NCBI GenBank assembly: GCA_021399435.1
Contig: JAJTUP010000028.1
Coordinates: 310,001-374,000, forward strand
Direction: 5' to 3'
DNA: 64,000 nt
DNA from: Diaporthe sp. PMI_573
Lineage: Eukaryota > Ascomycota > Sordariomycetes > Diaporthales > Diaporthaceae
In this document: piece by piece, positions 28,499 through 39,043 of the stretch
Numbering within the stretch: position 1 is the first letter of the stretch
Layout of the letters: each line of letters opens with the position of its first letter
Notes under the pieces: generated by a model
Database searches by the model: none
Told to the model about the DNA's origin: nothing
What the model saw: the letters and a program-made list of their open reading frames with translations, nothing else
Position numbers and translations under genes: made by a program

Positions 28499-31183
28499 AT
28501 GTCGGATATTGACGATACCTCTTCGGTGGTCGCCCTCTCGGAAGCAGTTACCGAGACGGCCAGCCAGCCCTCGACCCTGAACACGAGATCCGCCGCAGCC
28601 GGAAGCACCGCGTTTGCTACTTTTCGCGGGGGACGGTCCGTTGCCGACCAGCTCCGAGATATCGACACCGACGAGATCCGTACCGAAGTTAGCTTGATGA
28701 GCAAGATCAAGATCCAACGCCAAGATTACGTGCCGACCGAGTGGCTACACAGGAAAAAGAGGGGGAGGAAGTCGCCTATCGATCCGTATGGCCGGCGGCT
28801 CACCAAAGTCGTTGGAAATAGAGAGAAGGGAGACTTCTGGCTTTGCAACCAGTGTGATAACAAGAAGGAAATATCGCTATACGCCCTCGTCAACGGCGGC
28901 ACAAGCGGAGCGCTCAGGCACTTAAGGAAAGATCACCATCTTCTTGTTGGCGAGGTAGACAGCGAGACTACAGAGTCTGAGCCGCCTCGCCGGCGTCAAC
29001 GCCAGAGAACTGTACTCGACTTGCAAAAGCAAGCCGTAGACCGGTTAGCTATTCCGAAGTCGAAGGCAGAGCTGTTCAAGGATCTACTGCTCCGTTGGAT
29101 TGTAGATGCCGATATACCCTTCTCGGCCGTCGAACACCCTGACTTTCGGGAGCTTCTCGGCTTGTTGAACGAAGAACTCGTTGGCGAACTTTTGCCTCGC
29201 AGTGGCGTTACAATTCGATCGTGGTTAGAAGCAGAGTACCAGTCGCAAAAAGAGCTATTGAGAAGTAAGCTTGCCACCTCTCTATACAAGAAGCATCTCA
29301 CCTTCGATCTTTGGACTTCTCCTCAAGAATACGCGCTTCTCGGCGTGACTGTTCACTTCACAGACGCGTTAAAAAGACCGCAGACGTCGCTTTTGGCATT
29401 GAGGCGGCTCCGCGGCGCGCACTCTGGTGAAAATATCGGTCCAACGTTGCGTGAAGTACTCTCGGAGTACGAGATCTCTGCAGACGAGTTAGGTTATTTC
29501 ACGTGCGACAACGCCGACGCAAATGACAGCGCAGTCAACGAAATTATCGCCGCTCTTTTACCTGACGTTCAGCCGCAGGAGCGTAGAATTCGCTGTACCA
29601 ATCACATCTACAACCTCGGCGCAACGAGTTACCTCGAGGGGAAGCTCAAAGACGTGCTTAAGAGCCTCGAATCGCAACCAGCGGAACAAGCAGCCCTTCA
29701 AAAGATCCTCGACTTCCTCGAAGAATGGCGGCCAACAGGCGCATTCGTCAGGATTCACAATCTTCAAGGCTGGGTCCGAAGGTCTTCGCAACGCCGAGAG
29801 GGCTTCCTTCAATACGCGCAAGGGAAGCTTAGCGAGGAGGAAGTCGACGAATTCGGCGAAGTCCTGTGGGAAGTTAGCCAACTAATGCTCCTCCAAGACA
29901 ACGATACTCGATGGAATTCCTTTTTCACTGCCGTAGAAAGAGCTTTCCGATTAAAAGACCCGATCGAGATCTACACAACGGTTATGTCTCGCCACGCAGA
30001 TAAAACGAAGCGGATTCCGGAAGAATATCTCCTCTCGCAAGACGACTGGCACGTCTTAGCAATTACTCTTGCGGTACTACTACCGTTTAAAAGGCTAACT
30101 AAGTATTTCGAAGGCAGGTTTTTCTCCCAGCTTTTACAATCGGTTAACTAATAATTTGACAGGTCGAGTGCCTCGGTTTGCCGAGGCCGCTGCCTCGTTA
30201 TTTTACCTCGTTGATCACCTCCGCAAGCAGCTCTCCGAATACAGTGACTCTGACCGAGTTTTCCCTGGGCCAGAGATCGAGGGGCCGGAGAGAGAGATCC
30301 GAGTTGGCGACGCGCCACTACGCTTTGCTGCCGCACAGGGTTCCTCGCCGCCCTCTTCGCCGCCTGTTTCACCACCTGCTGCTCAATCTCAGCGACCCCA
30401 GCGCAACGTGGGCTTACCTCACAAATACCGGGATTCCGTGATTGACCTTCCGGGGCGGCCAGTCGGATCGATCAACCCACCCGTAGCGTTAGAGGACTCC
30501 GGTGCCGAAGAAGTACTCGAGCAAGAAGATGGAGAAGAGGAGGGCACACAACGGCAGCGGCGCGAGAAATGGTCAAATCTGCCCTCAAAACCCGAGATCG
30601 CCGACGTGAATCTCAGGGCCATACGTGGCTGTATCACGTGCGCCATTTACAAGCTCGAGAAATACGTTACTTTACTAGAGGACTCGCCTGCTTACTGGAC
30701 GGCTATGATTCTACATCCGGCCTTCAAGGATAAGTGGATTCGCGAATACCTTCCGGGGGAACATGCCAACCGCATAGTCGACAGATTTAAACAATTCTTC
30801 GGCCGGGATTACAATAACCTGCCCACCCAACCGACCCCGATACAGAAGCAGACGAAGTCTTCGCATCTCGGAGCGCACAGCTACCTCGCCCAACGCCCCT
30901 CTCCCGCCAACCGAGACGAAGTTAAACAGTATCTTGAAGAACCTATCTACGAAGACGAGGCGGTTGAGGATCCTTTCGAGTGGTGGCGGCAGAGAGAGAA
31001 GGACTTTCCATGACTTGCGAGGATGGCGTACGATCTCCTATCTATTCCTTCGACGGCGTGCGAGTGTGAGAGGGTCTTCAGCCTCGCCAAGCTCTTGGTT
31101 GGCACGCAGCGACACTCACTCCAAGATCTGACGATGGAGATGCTCACTTGTGTGAAGTTTTGGCGGCGGAATCCACTGATATA
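28499..31183 (+). pseudogene. hAT-4 transposase (frame break near 30150 and one TGA)
   Basis: From ATG 28499: a BED-type finger (DFWLCNQCDNKKEIS, ALRHLRKDHHLL), then the hAT core (HLTFDLWTSPQEYALLGVTV; GYFTCDNADANDSAVNEI; IRCTNHIYNLGATSYLEG; DNDTRWNSFFTAVERAF). The frame changes near 30118-30162, where an intron-like segment (GGCAG-GTTTTT...GGTTAACTAATAATTTGACAG) lies. Its 45-nt length does not restore frame, so a 1-nt indel is also needed. The second frame runs 30156-31013 and then, after one TGA (31011-31013, CGA to TGA in PRLxRMA), on to the dimerisation domain (YDLLSIPSTACECERVFSLA) ending at 31183. It is nearly complete but inactive as read. Confidence 0.85.
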
Positions 31184-31292
31184 AAGCCGGGCTCTTGTTC
31201 TAGATAGCTGCTTTGTCCGTAGATGCCAGTCTGCAGTTGAGCTCACGAATCGGGATGGGCATCTTACGAATGGGAATCGAATCGATAGATTC

Positions 31293-31683
31293 ATTCGATG
31301 CCAAGTCTTTACGAATATCGAATCGAACGGCGCGCTGGATTTGATCGAAAATCGATTCGATTGGGTCGAACGAGCGCCCCCGGTTTGCTGAAACGCGCCG
31401 TGAGCTTGTTTTAGCGTGATTTCATTGACGCGCTGACTGGCCCCTTGGCGCGATCTTACGCGACTGAGCAAGATCTGTGTCTCGGTGGCCCTGGAGCTCT
31501 GTTGGTGCTAAGATACGTTAGTGAGTACATCCAACCCCACGAGTCTTGCGTAGCAGAGTGGGTATCCTGCAACTGCAGCCATCATCCCTTACAACAGCAT
31601 ACAAGTAGATGCTCGGCGACATTCTATCTTGTAGCTTGGAATGAGGCAGCTAGCCAGTTTCTATGGGGACTATGTGGTGTGTG
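31293..31683 (+). repeat. 391-bp repeat, copy B
   Basis: Near-identical to 17930-18320, same orientation. Here it is preceded by GGGATGGGCATCTTACGAATGG (31246-31267), absent before copy A, and it follows the hAT-4 transposase by about 110 bp. No gene recognised in it. Confidence 0.85.
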
Positions 31684-32146
31684 GGAGAGGTCGAAGAGGG
31701 AGCCATCTTGGCTGTAAAATGCCACTGATCATGTTAGGGGGTACTAGCCCCACTGCTATGGAATAGGTGAGAGCCCTGGTATCCTCTAGCTCCAGTGGTA
31801 TAGGGTAGGGAGGGATACTTGGAACAATTGCTCCCATATGAGCGACAAGAACATCCCAAACAGATGCCGATTTTTCTGTAGAATGGAAGAAATGCAGACA
31901 AAAATTAGTCCCTCTAGATTTCTGTCGCCGAGGGCTTTCTATCGGTGCTAGTTTTTGTATGATCAGACCAATATTTCCGGCTTGCGGTCTCATGTCCATC
32001 TCACGTCCTGAATTATGTCTGTCCCGTACCAAACAACCGCCATTTGAAGGTGAAAGATCCGGGAAGACTTTGTCCAGATCCAAACCCAGGCCAAGAAGAG
32101 GTCCCAACCGAATGATATCATTCTCCAAGTCTACTAGATAAGTCAA
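31684..32146 (-). CDS. Unrecognised ORF inside the hAT-4 insertion
   Basis: A minus-strand frame of 158 codons (31670-32146). It includes MTYLVDLENDIIRLGPLLGL at its start, then LIIQKLAPIESPRRQKSRGT, FHSTEKSASVWDVLVAHMGA and PPYPIPLELEDTRALTYSIA. Composition is protein-like, but I see no known domain. The last few codons overlap the end of the 391-bp repeat, so the C-terminus may be artificial. It may be a fragment of a captured host gene. Confidence 0.3.
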
Positions 32147-32757
32147 ATGTATTGACCAGTACGGTATTCATCGTTTTCCCAGGTTCATCCATCGCTTTTT
32201 GTCACAGGGACCTGTACCCAAGCCCAGTTTACCATTGAACCCAGGTACCAGCTACCTGCATCGCGATTGGTCGTTCTATCGAGTCTTGGTTTTCGATAGA
32301 TATCGAATCTACGGAAGGCACATTCTTGTTTGTTTGTTTGTTTGATTCATAGTCTGTCCCAGCCGCCCTATCGAGTTGAGACTCTGGGCTACTAGAATAA
32401 GTGTTGTCTATTCTTTCTATCTATTGCAGCAGGCACAGGCTATTTATAGCTGTGCCTGCTGTCTCCCTACTGCTTAACGCCATTGGCTTGCCTGGTAGGC
32501 AGCCTCCTCGGTGGCGTTCCTGCCTAGCAGGCAGTCAACTCAGTGACACGTGACCTTGGATCCAACTTATCGGCAGCTATGCAGCGTTCCGCTATAAATA
32601 CAGGTGCTCCCGCTTCTTGCTTCCAGAAAATAGTCCAGTCCTGCAAGATATGTCCCGCTGCTTCACACCAGGTCATTCGTGCATGCTGTGCTTCCCCTTT
32701 GCTCGTAGCAGTTGCATCTACTAATAGTCCCAATATCTGTTCTGTGTCTATGACTTG
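32147..32757. other. No gene seen; (TTTG) microsatellite and AGGCA-type inverted motifs
   Basis: It contains four TTTG units near 32328-32344 and repeated GCAGGCA/TGCCTGC and GCCTGGTAGGCAG motifs (32430-32535), which can form hairpins. No credible ORF. Confidence 0.3.
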
Positions 32758-32765
32758 TCAGGCCC

Positions 32766-33936
32766 CAGTGATGTTATTGGATTGGATTGGAGCTGGATCC
32801 GAGCCTCGATCCAATCCAGTCCAGACGTGGGGACAGGCAGCCTCCAGGATATCCAGAACCGATCCAGTTCATATTTTTACCCTTTTGGGACAATCAATGA
32901 GCCGCTGAATAAGCAGACTTGGAGTAGAACTGTTCTTGTCCTTGGGTTATGACACCACCTAACTACGGAGCTCATGTTCTCTAGCAACTTGCGTCTCCAG
33001 TATGTTCTTCTCGCTTCCATCATCTTCGCCGCCTTCCTCTCCCTCACCCAGCCCATCCGCCCCAACTGTACTCCCTGCCTCACCCTCCATCAAACCGATG
33101 GCAGAGTCATCAAATGCCTTCTGCTCCGGGCGACCATACCAAGCTCGTAAGCACTCGCTGGCTTCAATGACGTCCATCCGGAGCCGTGAGCGATGATTTG
33201 GTGTTTCGATTCCAGGTGGTTTAAGGTAGTACAATTGCCCTTGCCGGAAATAGGAAGTCCCTGTTGGCGCTGCTGCTGTTCGCACAGATAACAGTACCAG
33301 AACGTCTTCGTCGGGTCCTGCTTGAGTTGTATGTCTTCACCATACTGCCAGACGACTGATGTCCTTTTCTTGGTGTGCTTTTGGGACTTTGCCACAACAG
33401 AGTAGCGTACATATTGCTTCCCATTCAGCTTGAATTCGTCGGGTTCGATCAGGGTTCCGTCGGGGTCGTTTGGGCGAGGACTAATATATGTTGGAGCAAG
33501 AATAACTCTGTCAGAATCAGGACGGCGACCGCTGGCAGCACCGAAATAGCTGGAGATAGTGGCCATGGTGTAGCTGGTGAGTGGACTGTTCAGACACGTC
33601 TGCCACAGTAGAAGGACTGCTGAAGTCGCGAGCGACGCGTTTGCCTCCGTGCTTTTAATAGCGTAGCAATCTGCACGCGTTGGATGTTAACCCAATAGCG
33701 GAACGATAGTTCGCGCGTCGTGTCGTGGTCTGCGACGGCAGCTGCGACGGGAGACTCCTCATGACCACTCAATTAGGCTTAGCTCTTGCCTTATCAGGTT
33801 AGACCATTGGAGCTCCAGGAGCTGGTTGCCAATCAATCCAATCCAGTCCAAATCTTCGAGAAACCCAAATCCAGTCCAGCCATTTTCCGACAAATCCAGT
33901 CCAATCCAAATTGCCTCCAATCCAATAACATCACTG
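32766..33936 (-). mobile_element. Non-autonomous hAT with perfect 8-bp target duplication
   Basis: 1,171 bp bounded by CAGTGATGTTATTGGATTGG and its exact inverted complement. Flanking direct repeats TCAGGCCC lie at 32758-32765 and 33937-33944. Subterminal ATCCAATCC/GGATTGG motifs repeat at both ends. It keeps only the transposase N-terminus (33090-33566, minus). It is nested in the larger hAT-bounded insertion. Confidence 0.93.
33090..33566 (-). CDS. BED-finger-only hAT transposase remnant
   Basis: 158 codons from ATG 33566 (MATISSYFG). A BED zinc finger is visible: VVWQYGEDIQLKQDPTKTFW, then C-x2-C (CYLCEQ) and NHLESKHQI (H-x4-H). The catalytic RNase H-like core, the insertion domain and the dimerisation region are all absent. 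The frame ends in unrelated sequence. If expressed it would be a DNA-binding protein without catalysis, able to occupy the element's own ends, which in other transposon families gives repression (inference). Confidence 0.65.
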   Translation of the reverse strand: MATISSYFGAASGRRPDSDRVILAPTYISPRPNDPDGTLIEPDEFKLNGKQYVRYSVVAKSQKHTKKRTSVVWQYGEDIQLKQDPTKTFWYCYLCEQQQRQQGLPISGKGNCTTLNHLESKHQIIAHGSGWTSLKPASAYELGMVARSRRHLMTLPSV

Positions 33937-34439
33937 TCAGGCCCTTTCCGGCCCACCTCTGCTTCTGTATGACAATAATCACTCGTCCGCGCCGGTGTAT
34001 TGCAGTGTTGTGGACGTTACCGCGTGGACTTGATCCACGGGATCCATCCAATCCTTGTTCCGTCTGTCTGTACTGCTATCGCTGGGCTGCCGAGCGCTTT
34101 GCTGCCCATTGCAATAGTCGCTTGTCTGGGGTGCGCTGCATGAAGTGCATACGTGACCGTATTGAAAGTACTTGTAGTCTTCGAGGCTTGCTCGTTTGAT
34201 GTTCTTGGGCCAGTGCTTGCTTGAGACCAACTAGACGCCATCAGCACCCGGACGCGTCGTAAGCGCGTCCTTTGCAGCGATAGCGTGCTAGATGGTGTGC
34301 CAGCTGCGTAGTTCGCAGGATATAAAGTGTCTTCAAAGAGAGTTCTGAGCTGTTGGTGGTGTTTTTACTCTTGTGTGGTGTAGACTTGTTCAGTTGTGTG
34401 GAGAATTGAAGTTTGTGACGATAAAATGTTAAAAAGGTG

Positions 34440-35215
34440 TCACTTCCGTCCCGACCAGTCGCGTGTCGGCGCTAATCTCGGAAACCGTAAACCGTTGTCG
34501 GGCAGGAAACAGAGTATCCAAGTCTGCTTTCCATCGTGGGCGTACACCAAAAGGGACGCAACTCCCTTTGCCGTACTGTGCCTGTGATGTTTGGTGTTTC
34601 GTGAGGCTCGGAGGTTGGTTTCGACGCGTCGACGCGTTGTTGACGGAGGATGATCTTGCTCTTGACGATTGGGTCATGTTGTTGGTGGTCGTGGTAATGT
34701 TGTTTCAGTCGTATCCGTCCCTTCCTCTCCGCTTCTCCATCGCGTACTCCTCGATCTCTGATGCCGTAAACCATTGTCGGGCAGGAAAATGGACTATCCA
34801 AGTCCGTTTTCCATCGGGACGCACACCAAAGGGGACGCAACTCCCTTTGCCGTACTGTGGCTGTGATTTTGGTGTTTCTTGAGGTCCAAGATTGATTTTC
34901 GACGTGTTGAAGCGGTGTTGTCGCGTTCTGTGCTGTTGTGGCTCTGTTGACGTTTGTTTTGGCGATGTCCGTCATCTCACTCCGGCTCTCCGTCGCGCAA
35001 TCCTCGATCTCCGATGCCGTAAACTCTTGTCGGGCAAGAAAATGGAGTATCCAATTCCGTTTTCTATCGTAGGCGTACGCGGAAGGGGCGCAACTCCCTT
35101 TGCTGTACTGTGGCTGTAAATGTTCGGTGTTTCGTGAGGTTCGGGGGTCGATTTTGGCGCGTCGGCTCGTCGGCGCGTTGTCGACAGAATACAACAATCG
35201 CGTCGTTGAGCTCCT
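34440..35215. repeat. Three tandem ~255-280-bp repeat units
   Basis: Units start near 34458, 34740 and 35000. Each contains GTAAACxxTTGTCGGGCA, then ACTATCCAAGTCxG-TTTTC, GGCGCAACTCCCTTTGC and TGTTCGGTGTTTCGTGAGG-like blocks, followed by CGACGCGTCG-type GC-rich motifs. The units differ by substitutions and short indels. One long minus-strand frame crosses all three, but its product is merely the repeat translated. They sit between the nested element and the right terminus of hAT-4. Confidence 0.7.
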
Positions 35216-35484
35216 CCTGGCACTCGAAGACAGCCAAACTGTTTCTTCGAGAGTTCCCAGCGGACACCACGTGGAGGTGGGAGCTCGTCGTCCGCCAATC
35301 TATGGGAGTCTTATTCGATTCTTAAGATGTCCATCCCTGCTCACGATGGCCGGCCTGCTTACTAACACGTCTTGAATAGGCTTGACAAGATATCAAGTCA
35401 AGCCAAGTCAAGTCAAGACAGACCGCTAAGTTGTCAAGACAAGACAAGCCAGAGCTCTGGCTTGTCTTGTCTTGACTTGTTGAG

Positions 35485-35940
35485 AGCGCTGTTCTCATTT
35501 GGGACCGGGGCTAGGCGTGTCGCTGGGTTGATTTGGCACAGACGGTTTCGCACTGCGGTGAAAGTGTTGTAATCATGGGGTTGTAGGGTGAATTCGAGGA
35601 TGAAGTCGTATTTACTAAAATAAAGATGATTGGTTTGCTTTAGAAGCACGCAAGTCGAGTCCGGTCTACCGCCTCCTCTCAGTGTAAGATCATCACCGTT
35701 GACATCCCGGCTCTAGAATAAACATTGCGCAAGAGGAGCGACCCGGAATTTGGATGAAATAGCAGCATGGCGTGGATGCTCTTGATGGATTTGCGAGCAT
35801 GTTTCGAGCCATGTGAGTTCCCCGGGGGACAGAGCAGAACGTCGACTTTGGAACAACTCCAACCCTAGGCTTAAAATAGTAATAGGTTGAAGGCTGGGGT
35901 CGAGAGCAAGAGATAAAAAAACATTACAACTATTGAATTT
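35485..35940 (-). pseudogene. FHA/kinase-type protein, 5' part
   Basis: A minus-strand frame, same phase throughout, reads LALDPSLQPITILSLGLELF, AISSKFRVAPLAQCLF, stop (TAG), SRDVNGDDLTLRGGGRPDST, LKQTNHLYFSKYDFILEFTL and LAPVPNENSALN. This resembles an FHA-like phosphopeptide-binding region (residues around LTLRGGGRPDS). It ends at the hAT terminus, and the continuation (ALNEKHFTLW...) is found at 28269 and below, so the two pieces were one gene. The start codon is not evident; the frame is open up to the hAT-2 insertion at 35973. Confidence 0.65.
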
Positions 35941-35972
35941 GTTAAAGGCACGGTGGCCACACTTGAAGAGGC

Positions 35973-38900
35973 CAGGGTGGGGAATCAATCCACGACTTCC
36001 ACGGTATTGATCAATATGTTGACTTCAATCCACGTCAACGTCAATCCACGAGACATGTTGTTACGTAATCAATCCATCCACGGTTGAGGGCTCGTGGATT
36101 GAGATGTGGATTGACGTGGACGCTAGTCAGGGGTATGGGTACCCTGATATATTTCGTTAATATTTGCTATGCATATCTGCGCAAACACTAACAGATCTAA
36201 TCAGGCAAAACATCCGACGCGTTGTGACACGTCGCGACGCGTTATGACGCCTGAACCCAAATGTCTCCTCCTTTACTCGATTCCTACGGTCGGTGAACCT
36301 TCAATTTCGAGATGGCGGACTTACCTCTTGACCCTGAACTACCGACCAACAACGAGGGGCATGCCGAGGTCCCTCGACGTTCTCTGGATCCAGACCCCGA
36401 AGTCCGCCAGCCTTCTACTTGGGCACCAACAAGTGATGAGGAGCAGAGAATCTTCCGCGTCTGGAAGGGATTCACGCTGGCCGAGCGCAGCAAAGATACC
36501 CTATCATGGGTATGGAACTACGGGGTCGAGATTCAATCCAAAACATCCCGACGATGGATCTGTATGCCATGTGTGCGCCAGAAGACCCCCACGCCACAGT
36601 CATACGAATCCAAAGGCACCCAAAACGCTGAACTCCACCTCTGGAAAGCTCACGGCTACTGGGATCCATCAGGACGACGATCAACACCATCAGAGAAGAA
36701 AGGAGGCAAGAGGGTTCTTGCTTCTATTTCGGACTTCATGAGCCTCAAACGTTCCGATCCAAAGGAGCAAGCGCTGGCCAATAGCTTGATCAAACGCTTC
36801 GATCGAGGAGAGTTCCAGAAGCTCATTGTCAACTGGATAGTCGAAAGCCAGCAATCGTTCAAGCAGGTTGAACACCCTCGATTGCAACAGATTTTCGAAT
36901 ACCTCAATCCGGCGGTCAAGGTTACGAGTGCGCACATTTCGGCGAAGACTGTGCACAGACTGGCGGTTCAACAATTCGAGCGATATCATGGCACGGTCCA
37001 GCAGGTCTTGAAGAGGTCGTCGGGTCAGATCCACATTGCCTTTGACGGCGCAAAGACTAGGAATCGTCACGCGTTATGTGGCGTGACGGCTGTCTTCAGA
37101 GACCACGAGAATCAGCTCCAAAAAGTTGTGCTCGGCATTCCGGAGCTGGTAGAACGACATACTGGCGAGAACATTGCCGCCGAGATCCTCGAGATCATTA
37201 GGTCGTTTGGCATCGAGGACAAGGTCGGTTACTTCACTCTCGACAACGCAGCAAATAATGAAACGGCAATGGCAGAGATTGCAGAAGAGCTGAAGTTCGA
37301 CCCGGTTCAACGACGAGTTCGATGCATGGGACACATCCTTAACCTTGTTGTTAAATCCCTTCTCTTTGGAAAGGATGTTGATGCGTTTGAGAAATCTCTC
37401 GTCAAGGAGGAGCCTTTGGCGAGAGCAACCCATGACCAGTGGATGCGGAAGGGTCCTGTCGGGAAAGCGCATAACTTCGTCGTTTGGGTCCATCGGGCCG
37501 ACTTACTGACTCAGTTGCTTCGTCAACTGCAACAAGACTCATTTGCAGCTTCTGGCGATCCTGAAAGTGGAAAGCAACGGCCAGTTGACGTTGTCCTTGA
37601 CAACGATACTAGATGGTTGTCCCAATACTACATGATAAAACGAATGCTTCGCTTGCAGCCCGTCTACGAAGAATTCATCGCCAAAGCCAAGAGGCTATTC
37701 CGAGACGCTCGGAAAGGTGAGGGTGGACAGAAGCTTCCTCCCTGCCTCGAGGAGTCGAGCTTCATCAACGAGAGCGATTGGGCGGTGCTGAGGACATTTG
37801 ATGAGATACTCTCTGATTTCCACGTCGTTGTGCAAGTACTTCAGGGAGATGGACAGCCGCGATATCGATCGTCTGGAGTTAGGGAAGCTTTTGGTTCCAT
37901 GACTGATGTGCTGGAGGCGTTCGAATTCCTACTTGGGAGGCTCGAGGACGCAAAATCGCGTATTGAGAGGCATCCTGAACCAGAGCAATTCTGTGTCAAT
38001 ATCAACCTTGGCTGGAAGAAGCTCGATAAATATTACAATACTTTGAGGGACTCGCCAGCATACTACGCCGCCGCCGCCTTGCACCCTAGCCTACGATGGG
38101 ACTATTTCGACGAGGTTTGGGGTCAACAGCATCCGGGTTGGGTCGATGAATCGAAGGAAATCGTGCAACGTCTTTGGGATACGGAATACAGAGACCTACA
38201 GATCACAGACACCTCTCCTGAAGGTCCGGTTGTGAAGAGGCGAAAGACGACTTTGTCCTCCTTTGATCGGTATCGTAACCGATACCGTCAAAGCCAACCC
38301 TCCGCTGCTCAAGCGGATGAATATATCCGCTGGCAGGCCAGTGTGTCTGGGAGCGACAAGGACGTCGCAGACCCAGTTGAGTATTGGGTCCTCAAGAGGT
38401 TTGAGTATCCAAGGCTATCTCGAATGGCTCTTGACGTCATGACAGTGCCGGCCATGAGCTCGGAGTGCGAGAGACTGTTCTCCGCCACCGGGTTGATGGT
38501 CACGCCCCTCCGAAACCGCTTAGACGCTGGGACGATTGGACTAATCCAAACGCTGCGATCTTGGTTACGCGCAGGCATTATCGAAGATGTCGATAGCATA
38601 CTGCTTGACGATACAGCGTTACAGGAGGCTGTTGGACGGGCTGGCTTGGAGGAGCGCCAGGAGTAAGGCAATAGAAAGTTGTTGGAGATTACAAGTGTGA
38701 GGCGACCAAGTCGGTGGCAAGGTGTGGAAGAAGGAGGAACATTCTACAAGAAATCGTGCCTGTACATAAATAGTGGTTCCCCTACTGCACTTTGGGATAG
38801 AATTAAGCAATTAACATCTTCTCATTTCAACAAAAGTTTCGGCGACGGGTTCCCGAATTGCCCGATTAGGAAATCCGAGTTAATGTGACAGGGGTCTTCC

Positions 38901-39033
38901 ACGGGTTCAATATTATGGACATCAATCCACAGATGGCTTCGTGGACATCAATCCACGAGCACTTTGCTGAGTAAGCCGTCAATTCCATCCACAAAGTCGG
39001 ATATTGACGTGGATGGATTGATTCCCTACCCTG
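35973..39033 (+). mobile_element. Complete hAT-2 element with perfect 8-bp TSD
   Basis: 3,061 bp. The left end is CAGGGTGGGGAATCAATCCA and the right end its inverted near-copy (CAGGGTAGGGAATCAATCCA). The direct repeat GAAGAGGC flanks both ends (35965-35972, 39034-39041). Subterminal AATCCACG motifs recur in both non-coding ends. It holds one intact transposase. A truncated, mutated sibling lies at 2569-3966. Confidence 0.95.
36312..38666 (+). CDS. hAT-2 transposase, intact, single exon
   Basis: 784 aa from ATG 36312 (MADLPLDPE). A BED finger lies at ~65-120 (WNYGVEIQSKTSRRWICMPC, ELHLWKAHGYWD). The hAT catalytic core follows: IHIAFDGAKTRNRHALCGVT (first Asp), VGYFTLDNAANNETAMAEIA (second Asp), RRVRCMGHILNLVVKSLLFG, VVLDNDTRWLSQYYMIKRML (DNDTRW), then the helical insertion. 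The C-terminal dimerisation domain is complete (RMALDVMTVPAMSSECERLF). No stop, frameshift or missing motif is seen. It cuts at the CAGGGT ends and makes 8-bp target duplications, as the flanks show. Likely an active or recently active enzyme. Confidence 0.95.
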   Translation: MADLPLDPELPTNNEGHAEVPRRSLDPDPEVRQPSTWAPTSDEEQRIFRVWKGFTLAERSKDTLSWVWNYGVEIQSKTSRRWICMPCVRQKTPTPQSYESKGTQNAELHLWKAHGYWDPSGRRSTPSEKKGGKRVLASISDFMSLKRSDPKEQALANSLIKRFDRGEFQKLIVNWIVESQQSFKQVEHPRLQQIFEYLNPAVKVTSAHISAKTVHRLAVQQFERYHGTVQQVLKRSSGQIHIAFDGAKTRNRHALCGVTAVFRDHENQLQKVVLGIPELVERHTGENIAAEILEIIRSFGIEDKVGYFTLDNAANNETAMAEIAEELKFDPVQRRVRCMGHILNLVVKSLLFGKDVDAFEKSLVKEEPLARATHDQWMRKGPVGKAHNFVVWVHRADLLTQLLRQLQQDSFAASGDPESGKQRPVDVVLDNDTRWLSQYYMIKRMLRLQPVYEEFIAKAKRLFRDARKGEGGQKLPPCLEESSFINESDWAVLRTFDEILSDFHVVVQVLQGDGQPRYRSSGVREAFGSMTDVLEAFEFLLGRLEDAKSRIERHPEPEQFCVNINLGWKKLDKYYNTLRDSPAYYAAAALHPSLRWDYFDEVWGQQHPGWVDESKEIVQRLWDTEYRDLQITDTSPEGPVVKRRKTTLSSFDRYRNRYRQSQPSAAQADEYIRWQASVSGSDKDVADPVEYWVLKRFEYPRLSRMALDVMTVPAMSSECERLFSATGLMVTPLRNRLDAGTIGLIQTLRSWLRAGIIEDVDSILLDDTALQEAVGRAGLEERQE

Positions 39034-39043
39034 GAAGAGGCTA

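Larger units (their letters stand above)
28270..35484 (+). mobile_element. 7.2-kb hAT-bounded insertion carrying extra sequence (hAT-4)
   Basis: The ends are CTCAACAAGACAAGCC at the left and the inverted form (...CTTGACTTGTTGAG) at the right, each followed inward by clusters of CAAGTCAAG/CAAGACAAG (28287-28330; 35393-35480), as in hAT subterminal repeats. AGCGCT lies outside both ends (28264-28269, 35485-35490), a 6-bp direct repeat that may be an eroded 8-bp duplication. A hAT transposase starts 229 bp from the left end, but the right end is 4.3 kb beyond its C-terminus. The intervening part holds a repeat, an unknown ORF, a nested element and tandem repeats. Confidence 0.65.

Noticed and set aside
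30118..30162. Intron between the two halves of the hAT-4 transposase
   Set aside because: The splice signals look good, but removing 45 nt does not bring the halves into frame. A 1-nt indel must also be assumed, so I did not annotate an intron.
34472..35197. 241-codon minus-strand ORF across the tandem repeats
   Set aside because: Its product is just the repeat unit translated three times, with no independent coding signal.
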